DNA from: Phallusia fumigata
Lineage: Eukaryota > Chordata > Ascidiacea > Phlebobranchia > Ascidiidae
Assembly: GCA_008931825.1 (NCBI GenBank)
Contig: QXVZ01029872.1
Coordinates: 1 to 31,080 of the forward strand
Length of the DNA stretch: 31,080 nt
Reading direction: 5' to 3'
Position 1 is the first letter of the stretch. The number at the start of each line of letters is the position of its first letter. Under the pieces are notes generated by a model. It was not told the origin of the DNA. It ran no database searches and worked only from the letters and a program-made list of their open reading frames with translations. A program made the translations under genes and the position numbers. Below are positions 10,701 through 22,100 of the stretch, piece after piece.

Positions 10701-12918
10701 ATTTGGAAGCGGCACATATAAAGTTAAATAAGGAAATTACAGAAGGACAGAAAAGAATATTGGATGTTGCTTTACAACAACAACAGCAAGTATCTGAAGT
10801 ATTAGTGAACAAGCAAAGGAAGGTAGTCAAAATTTAACAACACAATATTATGCAGTGTTTGTTAAAATATGTTAGACAACCATAGTCAATCAGCGAGATC
10901 ACACTCCTATTGGTGTACTCTGTTTTGCTTTGTATTAGTATCTTTCAAGGCAATCACACTGTTATTGTTTTGATTGCTTTCTCATTTTTGTACCCTGCTG
11001 CTAATCCATGCACTTTTTGCCATTAAAAGCTTGTTGCATTTGGATAAAACTTTCTCAGCTGGTAGATATAATTGTAAAGTTGTTCCTGCTCTGTTTTGTT
11101 TGACCCCATGGCAATATGGAAACATTTATCACAGAAACATAATGTTAATTCATACCCCACATGTGTCAACATAGACGGTTACAGTTAAGTTGTTACCTAC
11201 AACAAAAGGTGTAATGTTCATTTGCAAATGATTTTAATTTTCAGATTTTTTTATTTTCATAACATTTTTTTATTTGGATGATAGGTTTTATACACTTGTT
11301 TCCATTTTTAACTCCACTGCTGTTGTGGCCATTGTAGATTGAAGAATTACTTGCAACTTGTTCCCATTATGAAAACGTCATTGAAAATTGCGGAAGAGAG
11401 AAAGATAAATTGTCATTGCAGCTTGAGGAATCTAGGAGTCAATTACTTACAGCTGAAAAAGACCTTTCCAGAATACAAGCTGAAGTGAAGGGGGAAGTAA
11501 AAACTGCACTAAAAGGTCAGCAAGAAATGGTTACCTGAACCAACTAATAAGCTTGCCTTTTGTTGTTTAAAGTTTGGTTTTGTGACAGGGTACACATCAG
11601 CTGAACAAGAACTAAGGGATGCAAGAAACAAACTAGAACAACAGCTTACAAAATCAAAACAGGTTAATTTTTAATTTTTGCACACAAAACTTACACAACC
11701 TTTTTTTAATTCTGTGGTTGCAGGAGATGGCAACATGTGAACAGCACAGTATTGATTTGCAAAAAAGATTGATGAAGTCTGAACATTTAACTTTAAAATT
11801 ACAAGAAACCAACGTCGATCTCTTCCAGCAACTTAACAACAGTTTAGCACAGGTAGTTTTGTGAACTGTTTTCTGGCATAAAAAATGCCATACAAATTTT
11901 TTAGATTATTGTACACAAAAAAGTAAGATTGTCCCATTTACTAATATGCAAATCAATAATTCAGGTTTTGCCTTTTTTGAGATCCATAGTTGAAAAAACT
12001 TGTTATGTGCCTGACTTGCCGTTAATTTAAAACCTAATGATTTGATCGTTGGGTAGAGATGCTAAACTTGTTGATCCCTTTTTCTCAGTTAAACACTTTC
12101 AAGCACCAATCAACCAAATGTACCCAAGCCCTGCAGGATCAGCATGATGACTTAAAAATAAGGTTAACTGACCAGATTGAGGAGTTGCAACAAACCTTGC
12201 AAGCAACAGAAATAAACTACAGTAAATTTTGTCCTTGTTTTAATAAATTTCACATGTTTTGTAATGACAAGTTTTGCATAGGTGAACAACTGTCCAGTGT
12301 TGAAGATGTTAGTGCTAAGCAAGCACAACTAATCAAAAGGTTGAGGAGTGAGTGTAAATCTGTTAGTGGTGAGCTTGTTGATCTAACAACCAAATACAGA
12401 AACGAAATAGGATCCCTTGCACAGAAAAATGAGCAGCTAACCATTCAAATGCAAAGGTACAATATTTCTTGTTTTATTTCAGCCCAAACTTGACAAAGTC
12501 ACCAATGGTACAAAAAACAAAAACTTCACAAAAATTGGTGAACATAGTTGAAAATTGTTTTTGATGTCATCAAATAATGAAACAATAGCAATAAATAAAG
12601 AACATTATGCATGCTCAGATTGACTGTGAAAAATAAAGAGCTATCAGAACAGTGTGTCCAACATGGGTTGACCCATCAAGTGATGCAAGAGCGACTTTGT
12701 CGCCTTAATTCTCGAGCCCACCTATCCTCAAATCAAGTATTGGAATTACTTGATAAACAAGCACAACTAACCAAGAACAAAGAAGTGCTGAACAAGGAAG
12801 TAAGATTCCTGCAATCACAGGTAGTGACTGCTGATGTAACATGCTAGTTTTCATAATGATGTTTTTGAATTTTTACTTTCAGGTCTTGTCAGATGCTGGA
12901 TTGGAGGAGTCCAGTTGA
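7770..12918 (+). CDS. SDCCAG8: SDCCAG8, centrosomal/ciliary coiled-coil protein, complete (14 exons, 596 aa)
   Basis: SDCCAG8 is a long coiled-coil protein of centrioles and ciliary bases; human mutations cause a nephronophthisis-type ciliopathy. Exons: 7770-7898, 7963-8150, 8357-8405, 8743-8868, 8934-9013, 9190-9334, 10676-10822, 11338-11515, 11589-11662, 11724-11852, 12089-12221, 12282-12456, 12619-12820 and 12883-12918 (TGA 12916-12918). Phases agree throughout. The best family match is the C-terminal exon: ELSEQCVQHGLTHQVMQERL, then LNSRAHLSSNQVLELLDKQ. Also matching are HQSEYIDHLE near the N-terminus and IERITSERNELLKTV in the middle. Nearly every exon shows heptad-rich coiled coil (e.g. 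FELENLRQRLNEVVDEN). The human protein has 713 aa, so this one is shorter, mainly at the N-terminus. I chose the ATG at 7770 because it is the first ATG in frame; the frame is open upstream to 7677, so a longer 5' end is possible. Intron 1 needs a GC donor. Confidence 0.92.
7899..7962 (+). other. SDCCAG8: SDCCAG8 intron 1, probable GC-AG intron (64 bp)
   Basis: The donor reads GGG|GCAAGT and the acceptor GTTTTAG|TTTG. GCAAGT is the usual consensus of GC donors. Splicing here joins ...ENKAIG to FELENLRQ in phase 0. The nearby GT sites (at 7903 and 7925) leave a phase that hits a stop with the only good acceptor. Confidence 0.65.
9335..10675 (+). other. SDCCAG8 intron 6 with degenerate internal repeats
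   Basis: This 1.3-kb intron is the largest in the gene and has no coding signal I recognise. From about 9920 to 10300 it carries roughly three diverged units of about 100-120 bp. They share the pieces AATGGRTCAAATWATT, CATGAAATTTGGACAG and GTGGTGCATC. The reverse complement of the RPAP1 intron segment 4050-4354 resembles these units, so they belong to one dispersed family. Confidence 0.5.
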
Positions 12919-13124
12919 TTTTAGGATTTAACAAAGCACTGTGACTACAAACAGTTAAAATTGCATTTGTTAAGCGTGTAGGAAACATTTGACTAAAATA
13001 TATGCGCAGAAATGATGTCTGGCCATCATTGTCATTGTTGTGTGCCCAAAACTTGCAGCACCAGAAAAGCACTTGCTGGTCAGCTAATGTGAACATTATG
13101 AATACACTTCTTCTTTTGGGATTT
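12919..13124. other. Convergent 3' ends of SDCCAG8 and MTA
   Basis: Only 206 bp separate the SDCCAG8 stop (12916-12918) from the MTA stop (13125-13127 on the minus strand). I find no AATAAA or ATTAAA on either strand inside the gap. The two 3'UTRs therefore probably run into each other's terminal exons, or use variant poly(A) signals. Confidence 0.7.
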
Positions 13125-16100
13125 CTAATCGTCTATTACTATAGGTTCAGGATTGACAGTTTTAACAGATCGAGAAAGTCCAGCAAGTTTTCCTAAAGTT
13201 TTAGGCAGTAGTATGACTGATTTGGTTGGTCTTCGAGCTGCACTCCTTTGAGATGTTGCTTTAAGTTGCTTTCTTATTTCCCTGCAAATTTGATTTAAGA
13301 AAAATATTAGTAAAGCTTTATGTAATATAATGAATGGCTATAATTTAGTCTTGTTAACCACTTACCTGATATTGTTAGTGCACACAAAAAGCATGTCATC
13401 CGATACATCAGTGGAGTTCATACACCTTTTCTTTTTTTGTGGGCCATTTACAATTCTCTGTAATTAAGAAAATCATTGTATTCTCAAGTGCCATATCCTT
13501 AAGATTTTTTTGCAACAGTATATACAATACTTACACCCTGTGATCCAGCCAAAGTAGTTTCAGACTTTGAACCTAAAAATTCATGCAATTTTAACCCAAC
13601 TAAACCTTACAAAAGTTTATCTGCACCAGACAGTCCTTACAATACACATGACATTGTAATAATAAAAGTTATGGACACATTATGCTCAGGAAATCATGGT
13701 AATACCTTCAACTCCATTTTGGTGAGGGCGTTTTGCTGGAGCAAGACTTTGCTTGTTCAAAATTCGCAATGGAACACTGTTTGATTTGCGATTGTTGCAC
13801 ATCATACCTTCTGTTGAACAACATTGTTGCAAAAACTGAAGGTAACCAAGTTCACAAAAAAACACTGATCTTACTTTTAATGCTGGCAGTGGTATTGTTA
13901 ATTTTTGGTTGAACAGCTGCAATTTGTGTTAGCACTGTGCTGAGCGAAGGCCATTTTCTAGCCACAAATTTTGTTGGTACCTGTGGGGCTGAAGCAAGAC
14001 GAACTTGGCCTGTCAATTGCAACTTGTGTTGGCAAATATATTCAAGTTAATTTATAACATCACAAATACTTACACTCAGCCTTGATTGCAGCAATGCTAA
14101 TTGCCTCGAAAGGCCTTCGACTAAAATGTCTAACAGCAAGAATGTCTTTACAAAGACGGCGGGCAAGTCGCGTTAACTTGGTTGCATTTAAATAAAATGC
14201 TTGCTTAGTTTTATGTGATGCTCTGGATGTGCGTGGGCCGGATGTTGGAGACACACTTAATGATGTTGGTGGTCTGTATCGAAGTTCCTAAAAAAACGGG
14301 CTTAATCAGAAGGGTGGCTTTCCTTATATTGCCACATACACTATGACTGCTTAAACAATATTTTTAAATGCACCACTTTTGTATGGTTAAATACATATTT
14401 ATTATCTGCATTATATTGAAACCCTAAACATATGGCTCTCCACACAGAGTGGTGTTAATAAAGCAAGGTCAATTTTAGATTTAAAATAAAAACATAAACA
14501 ACATATTTGTGAATTCTTACCAAACCATTTCTAACATCATGCAAATGACAATCTTGGTGTCAAAAGCAGAATTTACATCCGATGGCAAGCTAATCATAGG
14601 TTGACCTGCAGCAACCGTTCACCTTAGGTGGAACACAACAAACTCTAAATTCCCTTTTCCAACAACAATGTTTTGCCCTTTAACTGAACAAACACAAGCG
14701 TAATGCTACTGTACTGCTAAGAACTACTGGTAATGTAAATGAAGGCACAGATTTTGTCTAAAGTAGTCTTTCACAGCTTGATACAGCAAATACATTTAGG
14801 TGACTACTGCACAATTACAGCTATAATTTCACAAGCTGACAGACAGCCAAAAGAAAGTCTGTTTTATAGGTACAGTATGGGTATAATACCAATGTTGGTC
14901 TATGTCTGTCGTAAAACATGTCAATCACTCTCTTAACATCGGGAGGTGTTGTGTTTAGCTTACGTACAATTATAGTAATGATTTGACATAGAGGTTACAA
15001 CTGTGAAATTACAGCTTAGCCTTCCTGGTTGCCCTGAATGGATGCCTGTTTATGTGAGAAGTAGCAATCCTTGGGCGGTAAACTTGTCAATCACTCCCTT
15101 CATGTCGTTTTGCGTTTGAGCCAGAACAGTCAGCCCTCAAACTTGGGGGCTGTACAGGTAATTACTTGGTCCTTGAGTCAAGGATGAGTGTGGTAAAGTA
15201 TGTATTGAGTTGTGCGTACCATATACCTCGTTGCAAAGGGTGTACCATACCATTTGATGATTTTTTCTCCATACCTTACCCTATCATCCTTGGTTGTCAG
15301 GCTAAAATTTTAATCAACCAATGAGAAGCATCATATACATCTAGGGTTTAAATTTTACAACATTTGGATCAGTATAAATCGGAACTAAAGGGCATGTAAA
15401 CAAAAAAATATTCAGGGTTAAAGAAATGATTAGGCGAATGGAATGATTGACAACCAGACTATGAACTCTTAATGACCTTTTTTAATGTGCTTGTTTTTTT
15501 GGACGCCCATCTAATATTTGTAAAAATGTGATAAGCTTTCCTACTTGATCAGAAACATGTAAACACACCAGAATGAGACTAATAAAAAAACGTAAAAACA
15601 ATATGTGTTCCTTTTCGAAGGTNGACAGACAGCCAAAAGAAAGTCTGTTTTATAGGTACAGTATGGGTATAATACCAATGTTGGTCTATGTCTGTCGTAA
15701 AACATGTCAATCACTCTCTTAACATCGGGAGGTGTTGTGTTTAGCTTACGTACAATTATAGTAATGATTTGACATAGAGGTTACAACTGTGAAATTACAG
15801 CTTAGCCTTCCTGGTTGCCCTGAATGGATGCCTGTTTATGTGAGAAGTAGCAATCCTTGGGCGGTAAACTTGTCAATCACTCCCTTCATGTCGTTTTGCG
15901 TTTGAGCCAGAACAGTCAGCCCTCAAACTTGGGGGCTGTACAGGTAATTACTTGGTCCTTGAGTCAAGGATGAGTGTGGTAAAGTATGTATTGAGTTGTG
16001 GGTACCATATACCTCGTTGCAAATGGTGTACCATACCATTTGATGATTTTTTCTCCATACCTTACCCTATCATCCTTGGTTGTCAGGCTAAAATTTTAAT

Positions 16101-19100
16101 CAACCAATGAGAAGCATCATATACATCTAGGGTTTAAATTTTACAACATTTGGATCAGTATAAATCGGAACTAAAGGGCATGTAAACAAAAAAATATTCA
16201 GGGTTAAAGAAATGATAAGGCGAATGAAATGATTGACACTCTTAATGACCTTTTTTTAATGTGCTTGTTTTAACTTTTGGACGCCCATCTAATATTTGTA
16301 AAAATGTGATAAACTTTCCTACTTGATCAGAAACATGTAAACAGACCAGAATGAGACTAATAAAAAAACGTAAAAACAATATGTGTTCCTTTTCGAAGGT
16401 GAGCCATATCAACGTGTAGAAACCATATTTTGTGGGGCCTGATTTTTCACACCTTGTCTGTGCCCTTGATCTTGTGATTCTGCATTCGTTCTAGTCTACT
16501 TGATGGTGGCATTTTTAAACCACCATACTTTTTCCAATACATCCAACATGAAGCGCAAAGACGGCAACCCATGTTGGGTGGACCCCATGTGTACCACTGA
16601 TAGGAACTTGCACCTAAAAACAAAAATGATGTACACCTTAAAACGATCCACTGTTAAAATGTATAAAACACTGCACTTTTCGTGTTGTATTGCATATGGG
16701 CCCTATTTACTTACAGAAACATCCCTCACATGCTTTTCCACCACTGTCTCCATTGACCATTTTTATTTGATTTGGATTTGGTTTGTTGCTAGAAAAAGCA
16801 TAACAATCCAGTCTTAAGTAGAAAAATTTACTTTTACAAAAAACATTATTAACTTACTAGTTAGGTATGTAGACCTGTTTCAATTTACTTTCTGCTTCAT
16901 TTGCTTTCAATCGCTTTTGTTGTACATATCGGTCCGATGTTTTCCACATGTAGTAGTATTCAACAATGCTTGCCAAAGATTTCCATGGCAACTTAAAATA
17001 TACAAAAAAATACTTTTCATTAAAATTTTTAACATCATGCTTTTATCCATGACAATTTTGTATTGTTTTCACACATATATTTTCTTATGGTTGCAAAGAT
17101 TTCAACTTACAAAATCTTGCTGTATATCTGCAAAGTCTTTTCCATATTTCTCAAGGGCTTCCTCAAACAAGTTAGCTTCTGACGATGACCAATCTTCCAT
17201 TTCGTCTTTGCAAAGAAAAGGCCCACCTTTCGGCACAAGCTCACTAATTGAATCAGTAACATTGTATTTGTTCCTATGAAGACAGTCCATGGCATGAAAC
17301 TGCAATAAAAGCTCAGTATTTATTTGTGTTGGGTCCTTTTCACAACAAATTATAACAACACATACCAAAGTAATGTCACGTGAAGCAGCGGCGGCACTCA
17401 TGTGCAAGGCTGGCTGACGAAGCGAACTACTTCCATCCAATGCACGGGCAAAAGTCCCAACCGACCTATAAAACATATTAACACACGAACTAGAACGGTG
17501 CCTTTTCCCATGTTGCCATTCTACAAACACTAGGACCCCTAAATACTATTTTTCACACATACCATTTCCCATATATGTCCATTACAGTGGGCGCAAACAA
17601 CACATGCCCAACAAAATATTTATTCTTACCCATGTAAACCAATTAAAAGGGCTCGTAAATTACATGATTTTTAGTTATGTTGCGCCAAAACTTGCAGCTT
17701 GATCTGCAGTAATCTTTGGTCGTGCACGCACACAACCGGACTACAAATTCATTGCGACTTTTTCCAACACGGTTTCGGTGATGTAGCATAATTTCAACAA
17801 GCTACCCAAGAGAATGTCTGTTTTATGCGTGACGCAACTATACCAACCGCTGGACTGCATCTGTCGTAAAACCTTTCCATCTCTCCCTACGTGTTGCGCC
17901 GTTTTGCATTTAGGATGCGTACAATTAGATGCTGTAGTAGTTCCAACTATACGGCAGCTCAATAGCAAAAGTAATAATCAAAACACCTGACAACGGTTGC
18001 TGCCAGTGGCAAGTGCTGTCTTTTATATAACAGTGTAGCAAACGTACTGAGGTTACCACTGCGCAATTACAGCCAATCGACCATCTCGCCCCTTCGGTTG
18101 GGGGCGGAACAGCACTAACTCACAAGTTTGGGGCTGTAAAGGATAATACTCGGGCGATCAGGTTTAAATTTCAACTACCAATAAAAAAACACCTTATATA
18201 TGACAGCTTAAAGTTTTAACACATTTAGGTTGGCAATTCTAAAATAAAGGAACTGTGAACAATGAAAAGAACTTGAAAACTTTAACTAACAAAACTTAAT
18301 TTTTATTGACCAAAGGGAACAAGCCGGTGTGAGACAGATAAAAGAAAATGAAAACAATATGAGCTCCTTTATGGAAGGAGAAGTACATGAAGTACAAAAA
18401 AACACGAATCTATTGGTCGAAAAAATATCACCCCGGATGGGACTCGAACCCACAATCCCTGGCTTAGGAGGCCAATGCCTTATCCATTAGGCCACCGGGG
18501 CGCGCACGTGCAACTGTTTAAAACAGCCTTATCAAGCGATGTCTGCGACGTCGGTCGCCAAAGACGATACATCGTGAAGTTTTTCTTTCATACGTTGCCA
18601 AATTTCCTGATGGCAATTTAATCCATTCACTAATGAATTATTCGCAGTAAAAAAAACACAAAAACAAATACGAAGTAATTCATTGTGCCCATGTCCGATG
18701 TGTACATGTGGAGTGGAAAATGATGAACCTAATACTGGCGATGACCTCCTAACAGTATTATATCACATCATTATCACACGCGATTGTCACGTGACCAGCG
18801 CCTTTCACGAGTAACAAATGGGTTGAGAAACATCACAAGCAAGTGCGTGCGCGCACACACACGGGCGCGCGCTCGGCGAGTTGTTCGAAATCAAATTAGG
18901 ACTCACGGCGGAAGAACACTATCCAGGAAAGGCAGCATTACATTTGTGCAAAATATATCGAAGTAAGCATGAGGTGTACCTAATCACGGATTTTTGTGAA
19001 GTTTGGTCACGACGGAATTTGTAACGTCAATAACATACATGAGTTTGAGTTTTGTGTCTGCGTTGTGTGTTAAGATGGACAAGGTAATCCTAATTGCTCC

Positions 19101-22100
19101 TGAAGTAAAATGTTTTAACTTTAATTGACAAAAACTTGTGAGATACCACGAACTTTATTTGACTGCATTTGTTTGCAAATCATTGTCATGCTGCAACGTG
19201 TGGTGCGTGGTATGCATTAAATGAGGACTAAACTGTATGCTCCTACATAATTATACCTTTTAAACGAAATTTACCTCGAAATAATAAGAAACTGGTCAAC
19301 TTGTTGACTTGAAAGAGAGTTGTGCGGATCCCAAACCAGTTCCTCCAATTGATCTTGGGGTTTGCTTTCCTTTACTTTAAAAGTAAATGTGGTAAATATT
19401 TGATCACAATACAAATTTACACTTGCATAGAACCTTCTGAGGGCTTGTCTGGTACTTCAGCTTGATATTTTGACCCAACTCTTATTTCACCCTTGTCTGC
19501 CAACAACGTTTTTTGAGCAGGGTCATACACCAATGAGTAGAAAAAAGTATCCTGCAGTGGCATGATTATTTTTATGTTGCCGACAATAAAAGAAACAAAA
19601 GGACTATAAATTTAGGTTTAAATTTATATCATCACAAAGTAGGGGATATTATTCAAGCAACTATTGTTTTTACCTGTTTGCTCAAATATGACTTTAAATC
19701 TTCCGTCTCGTTGAGTAAAGTGACACTGCATTTTCCCCTAGTCATATGCAAAAAGGAGGGATAAAATGAAGCAAATAATCAGTCAGTTTATAGTTTACCT
19801 TATATGTGTTGCTGGAAGTGTATCAAGTTGTCTGGACAAATAAAGTTCTTTGTGACATAGCTGGTGTCGATCATTTTCTGACAAATTCGTACATGTGTCA
19901 TCCATATCTTCTTCCATGTCCCCTACAGAGAAGAAAATTTATATCAAACACTCAAAAATAAATACATGTCAAAGTTTAGCTTACTTGCATGCTTATCAGC
20001 TAGCAACAGAAGGCTGTTTGATATATCTCTTCGTCTAAAAAAGCAGATAACTTTTGCTTCAACATTTCCACTTGGTGTCTGCAAGGAAAGAAAACATGTT
20101 TCTTTATTATCACAACACAAGTTTCAAAATCACATGTTCAGCTGCATATCCAGAAAGTTTTTGTAAGCTTTTCAAAAAACAAGGTTTTAAAATATATATA
20201 CTGCAGCTTATGTTCTAACATTTTTTACTACAACGATATCAGAAGATTGTACTGCTGGCTAATTCGGCTAAGTTTGTTTCTGACACTTTAAAACACCTCG
20301 CAAAAATATAGGCTGCACAACACCTGTAATATTTTGCTGTAAATGTGACTACTATTCTGTAGAGACAACAGATATCCATCACCACTAGTTATACCCATAT
20401 ATCATTTAGCGGTTGGAATTGTTGTTGACATTTAAAAACTTGTGTAAAAAACATACTGGTAGAATTGCCTAAATCATCCATCAACACATTTATGCTTTAA
20501 ATACCCAGCTTGCACAAGTTAATCATGATACTTTTCCAACACGATTTTTTCACAAAACCCTTTTTCATGAAACAAAAATTGTAAAATTCCCATATTCTTT
20601 ACAAGAACAAAATGGTGACATACAAATCTCATCAGGGACAGAAAGTCATTTTCTAGGTAGAGTTATCTAAAAGTCCAGGATTATAGCTTTGCCACCTAAT
20701 CATTTGTCCAACATTAATAGAATTGTAACAATTGTCATGGTAGTGAATAATTTTCTTCCATGATGCATTAAAAACCCTTGGCATGAATTTACTGATATTA
20801 CATAATCAAGAGCACAGGTAGGTGAACCTCTTGCATCCAACACATGCTTGCCATCCTTTGTGTGTTTGATTTTATTTGTTTCCCTGATAACAACCACCAG
20901 CGTAGAAGGTCAAAATATTGTTCAAACTACAGGTAATCTACAGAAACCTTAAAACCAATGACCATCAAAGTTTTGGTTGGCTGAACATGTTTGATCAAGT
21001 ATATTTTCCCTTTTGCTGATGTTTAAACCGGATTTTTTAAAGTTTAAGCTAAACTGACCTTTTTAATGTGAAAACAATGCTAAACATTTTAAAATAGATC
21101 AACTGAAATAAAAGCTATTACCATTCTCGGTAAATTACCAGCCCATTGTTAGAAAAAGGTTAGATGCTTATTAACCTTATACTCTTCCAAAGTGTTTTAA
21201 AATGTCCTTTAGAAAAATACATCTGATTAATTCTTTTGGAGTAGGGTTTGTCGAACTTTTTTCATGCTGAAGCCGCATTTAATAAACCCAAATTTCAAAA
21301 AGCCATAAGACAGCAATTAATGTTTATACATTATGTTGTTGCAATTTTAAGGATAATCACAAACTTATAGAAGAGACAAAATTAAAGCTAGAAGGGTGAT
21401 ATTCTTAATATTGCCATTGAACACACACTGTAACCTTTCAAAATGAAAGAGATATATCTTTTAACACCATTTCCTTTTTTATAGTACCTACATATTTCAA
21501 ACATTGGGTCCCTAGTTTACTTAGCATTTTGTAACATAATTTTTTTTGCAAGCATAAACATTTGGGTCCCAACACACAAATGCTAATTGGTGTGATTTTA
21601 GTCGGACATGGTCAGTTTTAGATTCAGAAATATTGTTTTTAAAAATTAATAGAATACATATTTCAAATAGAACATCATGTCATTCTCCACATTAAAAGCA
21701 CATTTAAACCCCAAAACCACACTAACCAATAGGTTAACCTGCAGTGAATCTATCCGCGCCTAAAAAAGTACTACAACTCTAACTGGCTTCTTCCAACACA
21801 ATTCCAGTAATACAGTATAAACAACAAAGTTTTATCCTTTGACAAACCAACTGAAAATGGAAGCAGACATATTGCAACAAATTGCCTTTTACAATGTGAC
21901 ATTGCAAACACATTTTGTTTACCAGTAGACAATCGCAGCCTGATTTTCACAAACTAATGGACTGCCCAGAAGCCAAAGAAATAGTCTGTTTTATTGTAAA
22001 GCAGAGTTCAAATAACAACTGCTAAGCTGTGTCTGTTCTAAAAACATCAGTCACACCCTATGGCTTGGAAGGTTTTGCTTTTGAATACACCAGTGGTTCC

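Noticed and set aside
14739-14936. 65-codon plus-strand frame
   Set aside because: It lies within the dispersed repeat and is not kept in the other long copies.
19072-19090. Start codon plus donor (ATGGACAAG|GTAATC) on the plus strand inside MTA intron 7
   Set aside because: No following exon or conserved protein could be found; kept only as a remark.
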